The translations under genes were made by a program, and so were the position numbers. Shown one piece after another: positions 42,975-52,539 of a stretch of 64,000 nt of DNA (positions within the stretch are counted from its first letter, which is position 1; each line of letters begins with the position of its first letter). This DNA is from Arthrobacter_E sp044748305 (GTDB lineage: Bacteria > Actinomycetota > Actinomycetes > Actinomycetales > Micrococcaceae), in the NCBI RefSeq assembly GCF_044748305.1, contig NZ_JBIVFT010000002.1, forward strand, positions 186,001 through 250,000. Reading direction: 5' to 3'. Under the pieces are notes generated by a model, which searched no databases, was not told the DNA's origin, and saw only the letters and a program-made list of their open reading frames with translations.

Positions 42975-43016
42975 CAATGGCGTGGCGCCCCGGCAATCCG
43001 GGGTGCCACGCCATTG
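42975..43016. terminator. Very strong terminator between the AhpD operon region and the surface-repeat gene
   Basis: A 19-base stem (CAATGGCGTGGCGCCCCGG, one mismatch) with a CAAT loop is followed by TTTT on the plus side. It lies 50 bases past the stop of the minus-strand surface protein. Confidence 0.85.
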
Positions 43017-43065
43017 TTTTCACGGGCGTCCGAAGGTTTCCACTCCCCTCGTCAGCCTGGTTTCC

Positions 43066-46000
43066 TCACTCAGAGGTCTTTTTCCGTTTCCTGGATGCCA
43101 AGAGGAGCACGGTGCCCATCAGGAGCAGTCCGGACGCGCCGACGATTGCACTGGCTCCCAGTGCCGCTCCCGTGTCCGGAAGTTCGACCGACGGTGTTGG
43201 AGGAGCCGGTGGCACCGGCTTTTCGGTCGTGACGGTCACCGTCGACGGCGGAGCGGTCACGGGTGGTGCCGCCCCCGGCGGGGTGCCGGTCGCCGTCGCG
43301 GTGTTGCTCAGCTTCCCGGCGACCAGATCAGCCTCCGTCACCACGTACGTAGCGGTGCAGCTGACCTCTTGTCCGGGGAGCAGGCTGGAGGCCCCGTCCT
43401 TCGGGCAGACGATCTCCGAGAGCTTCCCGGTTCCGGAGAACTCGCCCTCGTTGACCTTCACATCCTTCAAGGTCACATTGCCCGTGTTCGTCACCAGGAA
43501 CGAGTAGGTGATGGTCTCACCGGCTTCACGAACCGTCGGCTTGTCCGCGGTCTTGACGATGCTGATGCCCGGCTTGGGGTCCTGCGGAACCTTCACCTCG
43601 GACGGCGGGGACGTCACCGGAGGGGCATCCCCCGGAGGTGTACCCGTCGCCGTCGCACTGTTCTCCAGCGTCCCTGCATCAACGTCGGCCTGCGTCACCA
43701 CGTACGTGGCAGTACAGGTCACCTGAGCACCCGGGGCGAGTGACTGCGCACCCTCCGGGCAGGTGATTTCGGAGAGCTTCCCCGTTCCGCTGAACTCGCC
43801 CTCGTTGACCTTCACATCTTGGAGCGTGACGTTGCCGGTGTTGGTGACCACGAACGAGTACGTCAGGGTCTCCCCGGCAACGAGTTCGGTCTTGTCAGCG
43901 GACTTCACGAGCGACATGCCCGGAGCCGGATCAATCGGAACCGTCACCTCCGACGGCGGAGACGTCACCGGAGGCAGATCACCCGGAGGCGTACCCGTCG
44001 CCGTCGCCGTATTGGTGACCTTGCCTGCATCGACATCAGCCTGCGTCAGCACATACGTCGCCGTACACGTGACGGAGGCGCCAGGGGCAAGAGACATCGC
44101 CACGTCCGGGCAAGTGATCTCCGAGAGCTTCCCGGTCCCCGAGAACTCACCTTCGTTGACCTTCACGTCCTTGAGCGTGACATTGCCCGTGTTCGTGACC
44201 AGGAACGAGTACGTGATCGTATCGCCGGTCTTGCCGCCCTTCTCCGGTGAGGCCGACTTCATCAGGGAGATCCCCGGCTTGGGATCCTGCGGGATCTTCA
44301 CCTCCGACGGCGGAGACGTCACCGGAGGGGCATCCCCCGGAGGTGTACCCGTCGCCGTCGCACTGTTCGTGATCGAGCCGCGGTCCACATCGGCCTGCGT
44401 CACCACATAGCTGGCGGTGCAGGTCACTTCAGCGCCTGGGGCGAGTGACTGTGCACCCTCCGGGCAGCTGATTGCGGACATCTGGCCCGAACCGGTGAAC
44501 TCACCTTCGTTGACCTTCACGTCCTTGAGCGTGACATTGCCGGTGTTCGTGACCACGAACGAGTAGGTGACGGTCTCCCCGGTCACGAGTTCCTTCTGGT
44601 CCGAGGACTTCACGATCGAAAGGGCCGGGGATGACGTGATCGGAACAGTGACGTCCGACGGCGGGGACGTCACCGGAGGGGCATCCCCCGGAGGCGTGCC
44701 CGTCGCCGTCGCACTGTTCGTGATCGAGCCGCGGTCCACATCCGCCTGTGTCACCACGTAGCTGGCGGTGCAGGTGACCTTCTGCCCCGGGAGCAGGGCG
44801 GACGCACTGCCCTCCGGGCACGTGATCCCGGACATCTGTCCCGAGCCGCTGAACTCACCCTCGTTGACCTTCACATCCTTGAGCGTGACATTGCCCGTGT
44901 TCGTCACCACGAAGCGATAAGTGATGGTCTCCCCCGCAGCAGGATTCTGGCGGTCAGCCGTCTTCTCAAGGGAGATCCCCGGCTTGGGATCCTGCGGGAT
45001 CTTCACCTCCGACGGCGGCGAGGTCACCGGAGGGGCATCCCCCGGAGGGGTACCCGTCACCGTCGCACTGTTCGTGATCGAGCCGCGGTCCACATCCGCC
45101 TGCGTCACCACATACGTGGCAGTACAAGTCACCTGAGCGCCTGGGGCGAGTGACTGCGCACCCTCCGGGCAGGTGATCGGAGACATCTGCCCGGACCCGG
45201 AGAACTCGCCTTCCTCGACCTTCACATCCTTGAGCGTGACATTGCCGGTGTTGGTGACCACGAACGAGTACGTCAGGGTCTCCCCGCTCACCAGCTCATT
45301 TTTGTCCACAGACTTCACGAGCGAAATGCCCGGAGCCGGATCAATCGGAACCGTCACCTCCGACGGCGGAGACGTCACCGGATCACCACTGGGCGGAGTA
45401 CCCGTGGCGGTCGCCGTATTGGTGACCTTGCCTGCGTCGACATCAGCCTGCGTCAGCACGTACGTTGCCGTGCAGCTCACGGTCTGGCCGGGCAGTACCA
45501 CCGCAGCGTCCGACGGGCAGGTGATCGCGGACAGCTCACCGGTCCCCGAGAACTCACCCTCGCTGACCTTCACGTCCTTGAGCGTGACATTGCCCGTGTT
45601 CGTGACCTTGAAGGAGTACGTGATCGTATCGCCCGCCTTGCCACCCTTCTCCGGGGAAGCCGACTTCTCCAAAGAGATGCCCGGCTTGGGATCCTGCGGG
45701 ATCTTCACCTCCGACGGCGGGGACGTCACCGGATCGCCGGTGGGCGGGGTACCTGTCGCCGTCGCACTGTTCTCGATCGAGCCGCGGTCCACATCGGCCT
45801 GCGTCACCACATACGTGGCAGTACAGGTCACCTGGGAACCCGGAGCGAGGGTAGTTGCCTCCTCGGGGCAGGTGATCGGAGATATCTGGCCGGACCCGGT
45901 GAACTCACCTTCGTCGACCTTCACATCCTTGAGCGTGACATTGCCGGTGTTCGTGACCACGAACGAGTACGTCAGGGTCTCCCCGCTCACCAGCTCATTT

Positions 46001-48672
46001 TTGTCCACAGACTTCACGAGCGAAATGCCCGGTGCCGGATCGATCGGAACAGTCACCTCCGACGGCGGCGAGGTCACTGGTGGGTTGTCCCCCGGCGGCG
46101 TACCTGTCGCCGTCGCGCTGTTCGCCACCTTCCCGGCATCGGCGTCAGCCTGCGTCAAGGTGTAGCTCGCCGTACAGGTGACACTCTCGCCTGGAGCGAT
46201 CGAAGAGGAGGCGGTGGGGCAGGTGATGGCGGACAGCTCACCGGTGCCGGAGAAGTCGCCTTCGTTGACCTTCACGTCCTTGAGCGTGACGTTACCGGTG
46301 TTCGTGACCTTGAACGAGTAGGTGATCGTCTCGCCCGCCTTGCCACCCTTCTCCGGAGAGGCCGTCTTCTCAAGGGAGATGCCCGGCTTCTGGTCTTCGG
46401 GGATCTTCACCTCGGATGGTGGGGAGGTCACCGGATCGCCGGTGGGCGGTGTGCCCGTGGCCGTCGCACTGTTGTCCAGCGTTCCGGCATCGACGTCAGC
46501 CTGGGTGACCACGTAGCTGGCAGTGCAGGTGACCTGAGCGCCTGGGGCCAGGGAATTTGCCTCCTCGGGGCAGGTGATCGGAGATATCTGGCCGGACCCG
46601 GAGAATTCACCTTCGTCGACCTTCACATCCTTGAGCGTGACGTTGCCGGTGTTGGTCACGACGAACGAGTACGTGACCGTCTCACCAGCTACAAGGTCGG
46701 TCTTGTCAGCGGACTTCACCAAGGAGACGCCCGGAGCCGGATCAATCGGAACCGTCACCTCCGACGGCGGAGACGTCACCGGAGGCAGATCACCCGGAGG
46801 GGTACCTGTCGCCGTAGCATTGTTCGTCACCTTCCCCGCATCCACATCGGCCTGCGTCAAGGTGTAGCTCGCGGTGCAGGTGACGGAGTCCTTCGGGGCC
46901 AGGGAAGCGGCTTCGGCGGGGCAGCTCATCTCGGACAGCTCACCGGTGCCGGAGAACTCACCCTCGTTGACCTTCACGTCCTTGAGCGTGACATTGCCGG
47001 TGTTCGTGACCTTGAACGAGTAGGTGATCGTCTCGCCCGCCTTGCCACCCTTCTCCGGGGAAGCCGACTTCTCCAAAGAGATGCCCGGCTTCTGATCCGC
47101 GGGCACATTCGCCTCGGACGGCGGGGACGTCGCCGGGGGCAGATCGCCCGGAGGGGTACCGGTGGCCGTTGCCGTGTTCTCCAGCGAGCCTCGGTCCACA
47201 TCCGCCTGGGTCACCACGTACGTGGCAGTACAGGTGACCGAGTCGCCAGGGGCCAGCAGTTTCGCGCCGTCCGGGCAGCTGATCTCCGAAAGCGTCCCGC
47301 TGCCGGAGAAGTCACCCTCATTGACCTTCACATCGTTCAGGGGAACATTGCCCGTATTGGTGACTTTGAAGGAATAGGTGATGGTCTCCCCTGCTACGAG
47401 TTCCGTCTTGTCGACGGTCTTTTCCAGGGCGATCCCGGGTTTCTGGGCGGTGTTGGTGAAGGTGCAAAGCGCGGAGACACCCATAGCCCAATCCGAGGGC
47501 ATCGTGAAAGCCCCCTCTGTGCCGTCCCCGTGTGCTATCTCCTGCCCGCTGTTCCTGTCAGTACAGACCCATTGGCTCTGGTATCCGGGACTCTGAGCAC
47601 CTGAACCCGTCTCGGCAATGGAGATCCGATCGCCCCCGAGGACGAGCACTGGTCCGGCAGACTCTGCCTGGATACCGTTCTGGTCTCCTGTCGTGGTGGC
47701 GGTGTTGCCTCGGGTGATCCCCTCACCATTGATGCTCAGCGTCACCTGGTCTCCGGATTGCACACGGCCCTCCGGGAAGTTCTTCTGAAGTTCCACAGTG
47801 TTTGGGGTCGCACAGGAAGCGGCATCCACCATGGTTTGCTGTGTGATCGGCACATTGCCCAGATTCGCACCAGTGGTCGGATGAATCTTGTACATCCGTG
47901 CAGCGCTGCTGACGTAAAGGTATCCGTCTCCGCCGAAGGCCATACCGTTGAGCGGTTGGTTCGCAGGGGTGACCGGGCGGCTCAGTTCCTTGCCCGTGAT
48001 AGTGATGGTGTTGCCCGCCGTGGTCGGCAGGTCTGCGGTGACCACCGACACCACGTTCTGACCGTTAACGCCACCCACCACATACAGGTCGCCCTGGCTA
48101 TCGAAGGCCCAGTCGCCGTTCGCACCGGCCGTAGGGATGTTGCCACGGGCCACTAGGCCCAGCGACTGGCGGGACTGGGGGTTGTATCCGTAGACCAGCA
48201 TTTCGTTCTGAGCTCCGGAGAATCCGCCGTAGTAGTAGATTCCGTTGGGACTCATTGCACCGTGGGTCAGCGGGGCGTTCGTCACACCGGCACCCAACCG
48301 GGTAGTGGTTCCAGTAGAGGTGTCGAACTCATAGAGCACCCGAGCATTGTTGGCTTCAGGCTGGATAGCGTAGGCCTTGGAACCATCGGCGGAGATGCCA
48401 AGTCCATTGATGTTGCCCGCGCTACCAGTCGTGGTGAACGTTCCAACGCTCGTCTGCGCGCCCGTCGAGGTGTCGACCCGCCAGAGGTTGCGTGGCGCAC
48501 CGCCCTGAATACCGTACACATCCGTGCACATGAGGCCCGCCGCATAGGCGCGCTGCACCGGTGCCACGGTGAGAAGCGCGACCAACATGCCGAGCAGCAT
48601 CGCGGTAATGCTCAGGAGCGCGACACCTCTACGCAATTTTGATCTCACGGACCAGGACAATCCACCGCTCAT
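43066..48672 (-). CDS. Giant sortase-anchored surface protein with 12 tandem DUF7507/DUF11-like repeats
   Basis: About 1868 residues from ATG 48672 (GAGGGGG upstream); ATG 48702 with AGGAAG is an alternative. A signal peptide covers about 1-43. Residues about 45-300 form a beta-propeller-like module ('GNINGLGISADGSKAYAI...LTHGAMSPNGIYYYGG...NQPLNGMAFGGDGYLYV', DUF6923-like). About 305-410 form a prealbumin-like module with Cys. Then come twelve repeats (412-1811), each with 'GETITYSFxVTNTGNVTLKDVKVNEGEFSG' and two Cys. The end has LPDTG (1831-1835), a hydrophobic helix and RKRKK, a class A/D sortase signal. It is probably a stalk-like adhesin. No sortase gene lies nearby. Confidence 0.92.
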   Translation of the reverse strand: MSGGLSWSVRSKLRRGVALLSITAMLLGMLVALLTVAPVQRAYAAGLMCTDVYGIQGGAPRNLWRVDTSTGAQTSVGTFTTTGSAGNINGLGISADGSKAYAIQPEANNARVLYEFDTSTGTTTRLGAGVTNAPLTHGAMSPNGIYYYGGFSGAQNEMLVYGYNPQSRQSLGLVARGNIPTAGANGDWAFDSQGDLYVVGGVNGQNVVSVVTADLPTTAGNTITITGKELSRPVTPANQPLNGMAFGGDGYLYVSSAARMYKIHPTTGANLGNVPITQQTMVDAASCATPNTVELQKNFPEGRVQSGDQVTLSINGEGITRGNTATTTGDQNGIQAESAGPVLVLGGDRISIAETGSGAQSPGYQSQWVCTDRNSGQEIAHGDGTEGAFTMPSDWAMGVSALCTFTNTAQKPGIALEKTVDKTELVAGETITYSFKVTNTGNVPLNDVKVNEGDFSGSGTLSEISCPDGAKLLAPGDSVTCTATYVVTQADVDRGSLENTATATGTPPGDLPPATSPPSEANVPADQKPGISLEKSASPEKGGKAGETITYSFKVTNTGNVTLKDVKVNEGEFSGTGELSEMSCPAEAASLAPKDSVTCTASYTLTQADVDAGKVTNNATATGTPPGDLPPVTSPPSEVTVPIDPAPGVSLVKSADKTDLVAGETVTYSFVVTNTGNVTLKDVKVDEGEFSGSGQISPITCPEEANSLAPGAQVTCTASYVVTQADVDAGTLDNSATATGTPPTGDPVTSPPSEVKIPEDQKPGISLEKTASPEKGGKAGETITYSFKVTNTGNVTLKDVKVNEGDFSGTGELSAITCPTASSSIAPGESVTCTASYTLTQADADAGKVANSATATGTPPGDNPPVTSPPSEVTVPIDPAPGISLVKSVDKNELVSGETLTYSFVVTNTGNVTLKDVKVDEGEFTGSGQISPITCPEEATTLAPGSQVTCTATYVVTQADVDRGSIENSATATGTPPTGDPVTSPPSEVKIPQDPKPGISLEKSASPEKGGKAGDTITYSFKVTNTGNVTLKDVKVSEGEFSGTGELSAITCPSDAAVVLPGQTVSCTATYVLTQADVDAGKVTNTATATGTPPSGDPVTSPPSEVTVPIDPAPGISLVKSVDKNELVSGETLTYSFVVTNTGNVTLKDVKVEEGEFSGSGQMSPITCPEGAQSLAPGAQVTCTATYVVTQADVDRGSITNSATVTGTPPGDAPPVTSPPSEVKIPQDPKPGISLEKTADRQNPAAGETITYRFVVTNTGNVTLKDVKVNEGEFSGSGQMSGITCPEGSASALLPGQKVTCTASYVVTQADVDRGSITNSATATGTPPGDAPPVTSPPSDVTVPITSSPALSIVKSSDQKELVTGETVTYSFVVTNTGNVTLKDVKVNEGEFTGSGQMSAISCPEGAQSLAPGAEVTCTASYVVTQADVDRGSITNSATATGTPPGDAPPVTSPPSEVKIPQDPKPGISLMKSASPEKGGKTGDTITYSFLVTNTGNVTLKDVKVNEGEFSGTGKLSEITCPDVAMSLAPGASVTCTATYVLTQADVDAGKVTNTATATGTPPGDLPPVTSPPSEVTVPIDPAPGMSLVKSADKTELVAGETLTYSFVVTNTGNVTLQDVKVNEGEFSGTGKLSEITCPEGAQSLAPGAQVTCTATYVVTQADVDAGTLENSATATGTPPGDAPPVTSPPSEVKVPQDPKPGISIVKTADKPTVREAGETITYSFLVTNTGNVTLKDVKVNEGEFSGTGKLSEIVCPKDGASSLLPGQEVSCTATYVVTEADLVAGKLSNTATATGTPPGAAPPVTAPPSTVTVTTEKPVPPAPPTPSVELPDTGAALGASAIVGASGLLLMGTVLLLASRKRKKTSE
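43240..47439 (-). repeat. Twelve tandem 350-bp repeats in the surface-protein gene
   Basis: Units of about 117 codons start 'PGI-S-L-x-K' and end 'VTSPPSEV'. They alternate between an E-K-x-x-x-P-E-K-G-G-K-type and a V-K-x-x-D-K-x-E-L-V-type, so the duplication unit was often a pair of about 700 bp. Nucleotide identity is high enough (long exact shared blocks around 'GTGACGTTGCCGGTGTT'-like segments on the plus strand) for recombinational change in copy number. Confidence 0.92.
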
Positions 48673-48876
48673 GACGCCACCCCCTCGCGCATGAACATCC
48701 ATGGCTCTTCCTCTGCCTGCCTCGGTCTGCAACGAGCGAGCATTTTCCCTCCTGGTGCGATGATGGCGCAGGTCAGTACCCGCGCCATACTCAACCTTCC
48801 ATGCAAATGTCGGACAGTCAACATATGACATGAATGGTTACTCAACCGTCACGCGACCCGTCCGGTGTACCGGGTT

Positions 48877-49257
48877 TCAGTTCAGGGGCGTCGCGGAACC
48901 TATCAGGCCCTGGAGAATTGCACGTGTACTCGTCAGCCCGGCAATTCGCTCGTCATATTCCCGAAGATGTCGAAGCAACACGGGCACCGCACAGGGATCG
49001 ACACTGTTATGTCCCCGAATGCACGTGAGAAGGTCTTGCACAGCGCTCGTCGGCAAGCCTGCAGCCAGAAGCATCCGGATATGCCCCACTTGTTCGACAG
49101 TTTCCGGAGAGAACAGCCGCTGGCCGGAGGCAGACCGTTCGGCCCGAATGAGGCCCTTGCCCTCGTAATATCGCAGCATGCGCGGGGTGGTCCCGGTCCG
49201 TTCGGCCAGATCGCCAACGCGCAACAGCGCAGGACGGCCAGGACTTGCCCCTGCCAC
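48877..49257 (-). CDS. MerR-family regulator
   Basis: A 126-residue protein. 'LLRVGDLAERTGTTPRMLRYYEGKGLIRAERSASGQRLFSPETVEQV' is a complete MerR winged HTH (about 12-60), followed by a short dimerisation helix. A later Cys pair ('LLTCIRGHNSVDPCAVPVLL') could bind a metal or oxidant. I chose GTG 49257 because AGGAG sits nine bases upstream; a TTG nine bases earlier is less likely. It is divergent from the class-IV aminotransferase, with 26 bases between start codons. Confidence 0.88.
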   Translation of the reverse strand: MAGASPGRPALLRVGDLAERTGTTPRMLRYYEGKGLIRAERSASGQRLFSPETVEQVGHIRMLLAAGLPTSAVQDLLTCIRGHNSVDPCAVPVLLRHLREYDERIAGLTSTRAILQGLIGSATPLN

Positions 49258-49283
49258 TAGCGTCAACTCCTACCGTTCCAGAT

Positions 49284-50090
49284 ATGACTCTTTCGACCTT
49301 TCATCTCAATGGTAGGACGGCAACACCGGCGGACCTGGCTCCGTTGGCATTTGCATCGCACGCCCACTTCACGGCCATGCAGATCCGAGACCAGACGGTC
49401 AAAGGACTCGATCTGCATCTGGCTCGCCTGCGTCAAGCCAGCGAAGTACTCTTCGGGACGCGCATATCCGAAGACCGCATTCGCCGATACCTCCGGCGCG
49501 CGCTCGAAAGGACGATGTCCGACGACGCATCGCTGAACTGCCAGCTATTTGTCCGCGCCCGCCCGTACGGCGCCGCACCAGCGGCATCTGCCATCGAAGT
49601 GCTCATCAAAATCACCGACCCTACTACCGCTCCCAAAGGGCCCCTCACGCTCGATGTGGTCCAGCACGAACGTTTTCTCCCGAGCATCAAACATGTCGGA
49701 GAAGTGGCCAAGACACTCTTCCTCGAGCAAGCACGCGCCGATGGCTTCGACGACGCCCTCTTCGAGGATCGCTTCGGACGGCTCAGCGAGGCGACCATCT
49801 GGAACATCGCATTCTGGGATGGACACTCCGTGATCTGGCCTGAGGCCGCGAAGCTGCCGGGAGTGACCATGCTCATTCTGCAGCGGAGACTGAATGCGCT
49901 CGGGGTCCCCCAGCAGACTCGGGAGATACGCCGGACCGATGTGGGTAAGCATCTCTCCGGGGCCCTGATGAACTCATGGACGCCTTCGGTGCCCGTCTCC
50001 CACATCGCCGGACAGTCCCTCCGACGAGACCCCCTCTTCTACGAAGTTCTTCAAACGGCCTACGCTGCGGAACCGTCCCGGAAGCCTTGA
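49284..50090 (+). CDS. Class IV (branched-chain/ADC-lyase fold) PLP enzyme
   Basis: A 268-residue fold-type IV PLP protein. 'FASHAHFTAMQIRDQTVKGLDLHLARLRQASEVLFG' is the usual start region and 'HVGEVAKTLFLEQARADGFDDALFEDRFGRLSEATIWNIAFWDG' contains the Lys-bearing 'VAKTLFLEQA' and the 'SEATIWNIAF' phosphate-binding segment. Closest in look to 4-amino-4-deoxychorismate lyase/D-amino-acid transaminase relatives. No Shine-Dalgarno precedes the ATG, so the message may be leaderless. The divergent MerR gene probably controls it. Exact substrate unknown. Confidence 0.85.
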   Translation: MTLSTFHLNGRTATPADLAPLAFASHAHFTAMQIRDQTVKGLDLHLARLRQASEVLFGTRISEDRIRRYLRRALERTMSDDASLNCQLFVRARPYGAAPAASAIEVLIKITDPTTAPKGPLTLDVVQHERFLPSIKHVGEVAKTLFLEQARADGFDDALFEDRFGRLSEATIWNIAFWDGHSVIWPEAAKLPGVTMLILQRRLNALGVPQQTREIRRTDVGKHLSGALMNSWTPSVPVSHIAGQSLRRDPLFYEVLQTAYAAEPSRKP

Positions 50091-50109
50091 CGACGTCCAC
50101 CGACAAACA

Positions 50110-50159
50110 GAGAGGGCCGGGCTGGACAGACGAAAACGTCTTTCCAGCTCGGCCCTCTC
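50110..50159. terminator. Terminator between the class IV enzyme and the efflux gene
   Basis: Interrupted stem GAGAGGGCCG-GCTGGA-AGACG/CGTCT-TCCAGC-CGGCCCTCTC around AAAA. It serves both convergent genes. Confidence 0.85.
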
Positions 50160-50167
50160 ATGCAGCG

Positions 50168-51838
50168 CTATTGGCGGGAACCCGCGAGCTGCTGCGCGCC
50201 GTCGTCGTCATCGGAGACCTCGACGACGGTCTCCTGAGCGCCACTGCGCTGCTCGGCTTCGAGCCTCTCGGCCTCCTCGCCACCTACCGCTTCGCCACGG
50301 GCGACCATGCCGGCCGTGTCGGAAAGCGGGATCTGCTTCAAGGTGATGGCCAGCAAGAGGGCCACCGCGATGAACGGAATCAGGTACCAGAACACGGGAG
50401 CCAGGGAGTCGGCGTAGGCGTTCACGATGGCGTCCCGGACTGTCGAAGGCAATTGCGAGAGCGTCTGCGGATCCAGCGTGCTGGTCGCCTGCGACGCCTG
50501 CTCGGTGGAGGCACCCGCTCCGGTGAACGCCTTGGTCAGGGAGTCCGCCAGGCGCGTCGTGAAGAGCGAACCGAATACGGCCACACCCAATGAGGCACCG
50601 ACTTCACGGAAGTAGTTGTTGGTGCTGGTCGCGGTGCCGATCTGCTCGGCGGGAACCGCGTTCTGCACCACCAGGACGATGACCTGCATGATCAGGCCGA
50701 GACCGGCACCGAAGATGAACAGCTGAATGCAGATCACCCAGATGGGGGTGGAAGCGGTCAGCGTGGTGAACCAGAGCATTGCGGCAATCGTGAGCGCAGC
50801 GCCGAGGATCGGGAACATCTTGTATTTGCCGGTCTTGGAGATCCGGATGCCGGAGTAGATGGACGTGCCCATCAGACCCACCATCATCGGCAGCATCAGG
50901 AGGCCGGAGACCGCGGCCGAGGTGCCGGAGGACATCTGCAGGAACGTCGGCACGAAGGCGATGGCCGCGAACATGCCGAGGCCCAGGGTGAATCCGATGG
51001 CCGTCGCGTTGATGAAGATCCGGTTCTTGAACAGGCTCAGCGGGATGATCGGGTCTTCAGCCTTGCGCTCCACCAGGACGAACAGGAAGGCGGCCACGAG
51101 CAGGCCCGCACCGAACAGCCAGGTCACGGGCGAATCCCAGCCCTGATCCTTCTTGCCGCCGAAATCGGTGAAGAAGATGAGGCAGGCGGTTGCCGCGGAA
51201 AGCAGCAGGACGCCCAGGATGTCGATGCGCTTCTCGGCCTTCTTGTTCGGCAGGGTCAGTGTGAACCAGGCGATGGCGAAAGCGGCGATGCCGATGGGGA
51301 TGTTGATGTAGAAGGCCCATTCCCAGGTGAGGTGGTCCACGAAGAAGCCGCCCAGCAGCGGGCCGGCGACGGCGGAGAGACCGAAGATGGCACCCAGCGG
51401 GCCCATGTACTTGCCGCGCTCCTTGGCGGGGACGATGTCCGCGATGATCGCCTGCGAGAGGATCATGAGGCCACCGCCGCCGAGGCCCTGGATGGCGCGG
51501 AAGACCACGAACATCCAGAAGTCGGTGGCGAAAGCACAGCCCACGGAAGCTGCCGTGAACAGGCCGATGGCCACCAGGAAGAGGTTGCGGCGGCCCAGGA
51601 CGTCACCGAACTTGCCGTAAATGGGCATCACGATGGTGGTCGCGAGGAGGTAGGCCGTGGTGATCCACGCCTGATACTCCACTCCCCCGAGCTTGCCGAC
51701 GATGGTCGGCATGGCGGTGGAGACGATGGTCTGGTCAAGACTGGACAGCAGCATTCCAGCGATCAGCGCCGAGAAGATGATCCAGATTCTGCGTTGCGTC
51801 AGCAACAGCGGTTGTGCCGCTTTAGTGAGGGTACTCAT
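50168..51838 (-). CDS. MFS drug transporter of the DHA2 (EmrB/QacA) type
   Basis: A 556-residue, 14-helix antiporter. 'SSLDQTIVSTAMPTIVGKLGG' in helix 1 carries the acidic Asp of DHA2 pumps, motif A is 'GKFGDVLGRRNLFLVA', and motif C is 'SAVAGPLLGGFFVDHLTWEWAFYINIPIG'. The C-terminus is an acidic tail (VEVSDDDDGAQQ). It is translationally coupled to the TetR gene by an ATGA overlap, the classical regulator-pump operon. Substrate unknown. Confidence 0.93.
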   Translation of the reverse strand: MSTLTKAAQPLLLTQRRIWIIFSALIAGMLLSSLDQTIVSTAMPTIVGKLGGVEYQAWITTAYLLATTIVMPIYGKFGDVLGRRNLFLVAIGLFTAASVGCAFATDFWMFVVFRAIQGLGGGGLMILSQAIIADIVPAKERGKYMGPLGAIFGLSAVAGPLLGGFFVDHLTWEWAFYINIPIGIAAFAIAWFTLTLPNKKAEKRIDILGVLLLSAATACLIFFTDFGGKKDQGWDSPVTWLFGAGLLVAAFLFVLVERKAEDPIIPLSLFKNRIFINATAIGFTLGLGMFAAIAFVPTFLQMSSGTSAAVSGLLMLPMMVGLMGTSIYSGIRISKTGKYKMFPILGAALTIAAMLWFTTLTASTPIWVICIQLFIFGAGLGLIMQVIVLVVQNAVPAEQIGTATSTNNYFREVGASLGVAVFGSLFTTRLADSLTKAFTGAGASTEQASQATSTLDPQTLSQLPSTVRDAIVNAYADSLAPVFWYLIPFIAVALLLAITLKQIPLSDTAGMVARGEAVGGEEAERLEAEQRSGAQETVVEVSDDDDGAQQLAGSRQ

Positions 51839-52512
51839 GCCTTGTCCTCGGAATGGTTCTGAGCCCCCGCGGTGAGGGACTGACTGAAAAATATGCGAGC
51901 CGCCCGGAGGTTCTTCCCCAGTAGTTCGCGGTAAGGGGTTTGGTTCTCCTCGGAGAAGAACACTTCGTTGGTCTGCTTGACGACCGCACCGAACAGAGCG
52001 GTCACGGTCACGATGTCCGGGTGATCGGCGTCGAGCCCTTCACGAGTGGCCACAAGTTCCCGGAACTGCTGCTGCCGGGCCTGTCCTTCTGCGGTCAGAC
52101 GGCTCAGCAGTTGTGGTTCGGCTCCGATGGCGGCGATCAATTGCCTCATCTCGGCGGGACTCACTGTGGAGCGCCCGACGACGTCGGCTGTGAAGGTGTA
52201 CAGCGCGTCCAGCAGGCTGGAGGAGATCTCCCCTGCACTCCTGGCCGGGTTGTCCACGAAACGCTCGACGGCGTCCACCGGCAGTTCGTCGGAGAAGGAG
52301 CCGATGACAGCATCCTCCTTGGTGTGGAAGTAGTTGAAGAAGGTGCGGCGTGAGATGCCGACTTCCTCGCACACTTCCTCCACGGTGAAGCCGCTCAGAC
52401 CTCGCGTCGCGGTGAAGGAGCGAGCAGCGGCGGTGATCGCCTGACTGGTCGCAAGCCTCTTGCGCTCGCGGAGGCCGCCTTCGCTACTTGCACTATTAAT
52501 CACAAAGTACAT
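51835..52512 (-). CDS. TetR-family repressor of the DHA2 pump
   Basis: About 225 residues. The HTH is 'LSGFTVEEVCEEVGISRRTFFNYFHTKEDAVIGSF' (about 40-75) of the TetR_C_6/AcrR type. The start is uncertain: ATG 52512 has no Shine-Dalgarno, the earlier ATG at 52551 would put the operator inside the gene, and a GTG at 52503 would be leaderless just past a possible -10. Three TTGCAC-type half-sites surround the start, so autoregulation of the regulator-pump operon is very likely. Confidence 0.88.
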   Translation of the reverse strand: MYFVINSASSEGGLRERKRLATSQAITAAARSFTATRGLSGFTVEEVCEEVGISRRTFFNYFHTKEDAVIGSFSDELPVDAVERFVDNPARSAGEISSSLLDALYTFTADVVGRSTVSPAEMRQLIAAIGAEPQLLSRLTAEGQARQQQFRELVATREGLDADHPDIVTVTALFGAVVKQTNEVFFSEENQTPYRELLGKNLRAARIFFSQSLTAGAQNHSEDKA

Positions 52513-52539
52513 ATTTGCACCATCCGAAAGATAGTGCAA
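52488..52539. promoter_or_regulatory. Three TTGCAC half-sites around the tetR start
   Basis: TTGCACTAT (52488-52496) and ATAGTGCAA (52531-52539) are perfect 9-base inverted arms, with a third TTGCAC at 52515-52520 between them. On the minus strand the TTGCAC of the outer arm sits 17 bases from AAATAT, a possible promoter. This is a likely TetR operator cluster. Confidence 0.6.

Noticed and set aside
45173..46165. Long open frames on the plus strand within the repeat gene (also 43763-44410, 46322-46516 and others)
   Set aside because: They repeat with the same period as the minus-strand repeats and translate to low-complexity Pro/Val/Thr/Ser sequence with no start signals. They are antisense shadows caused by high GC.
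43240..47439. Regular 350-bp repeats as a possible CRISPR array or satellite
   Set aside because: The units are far too long, lie inside one open frame and encode a conserved protein domain.
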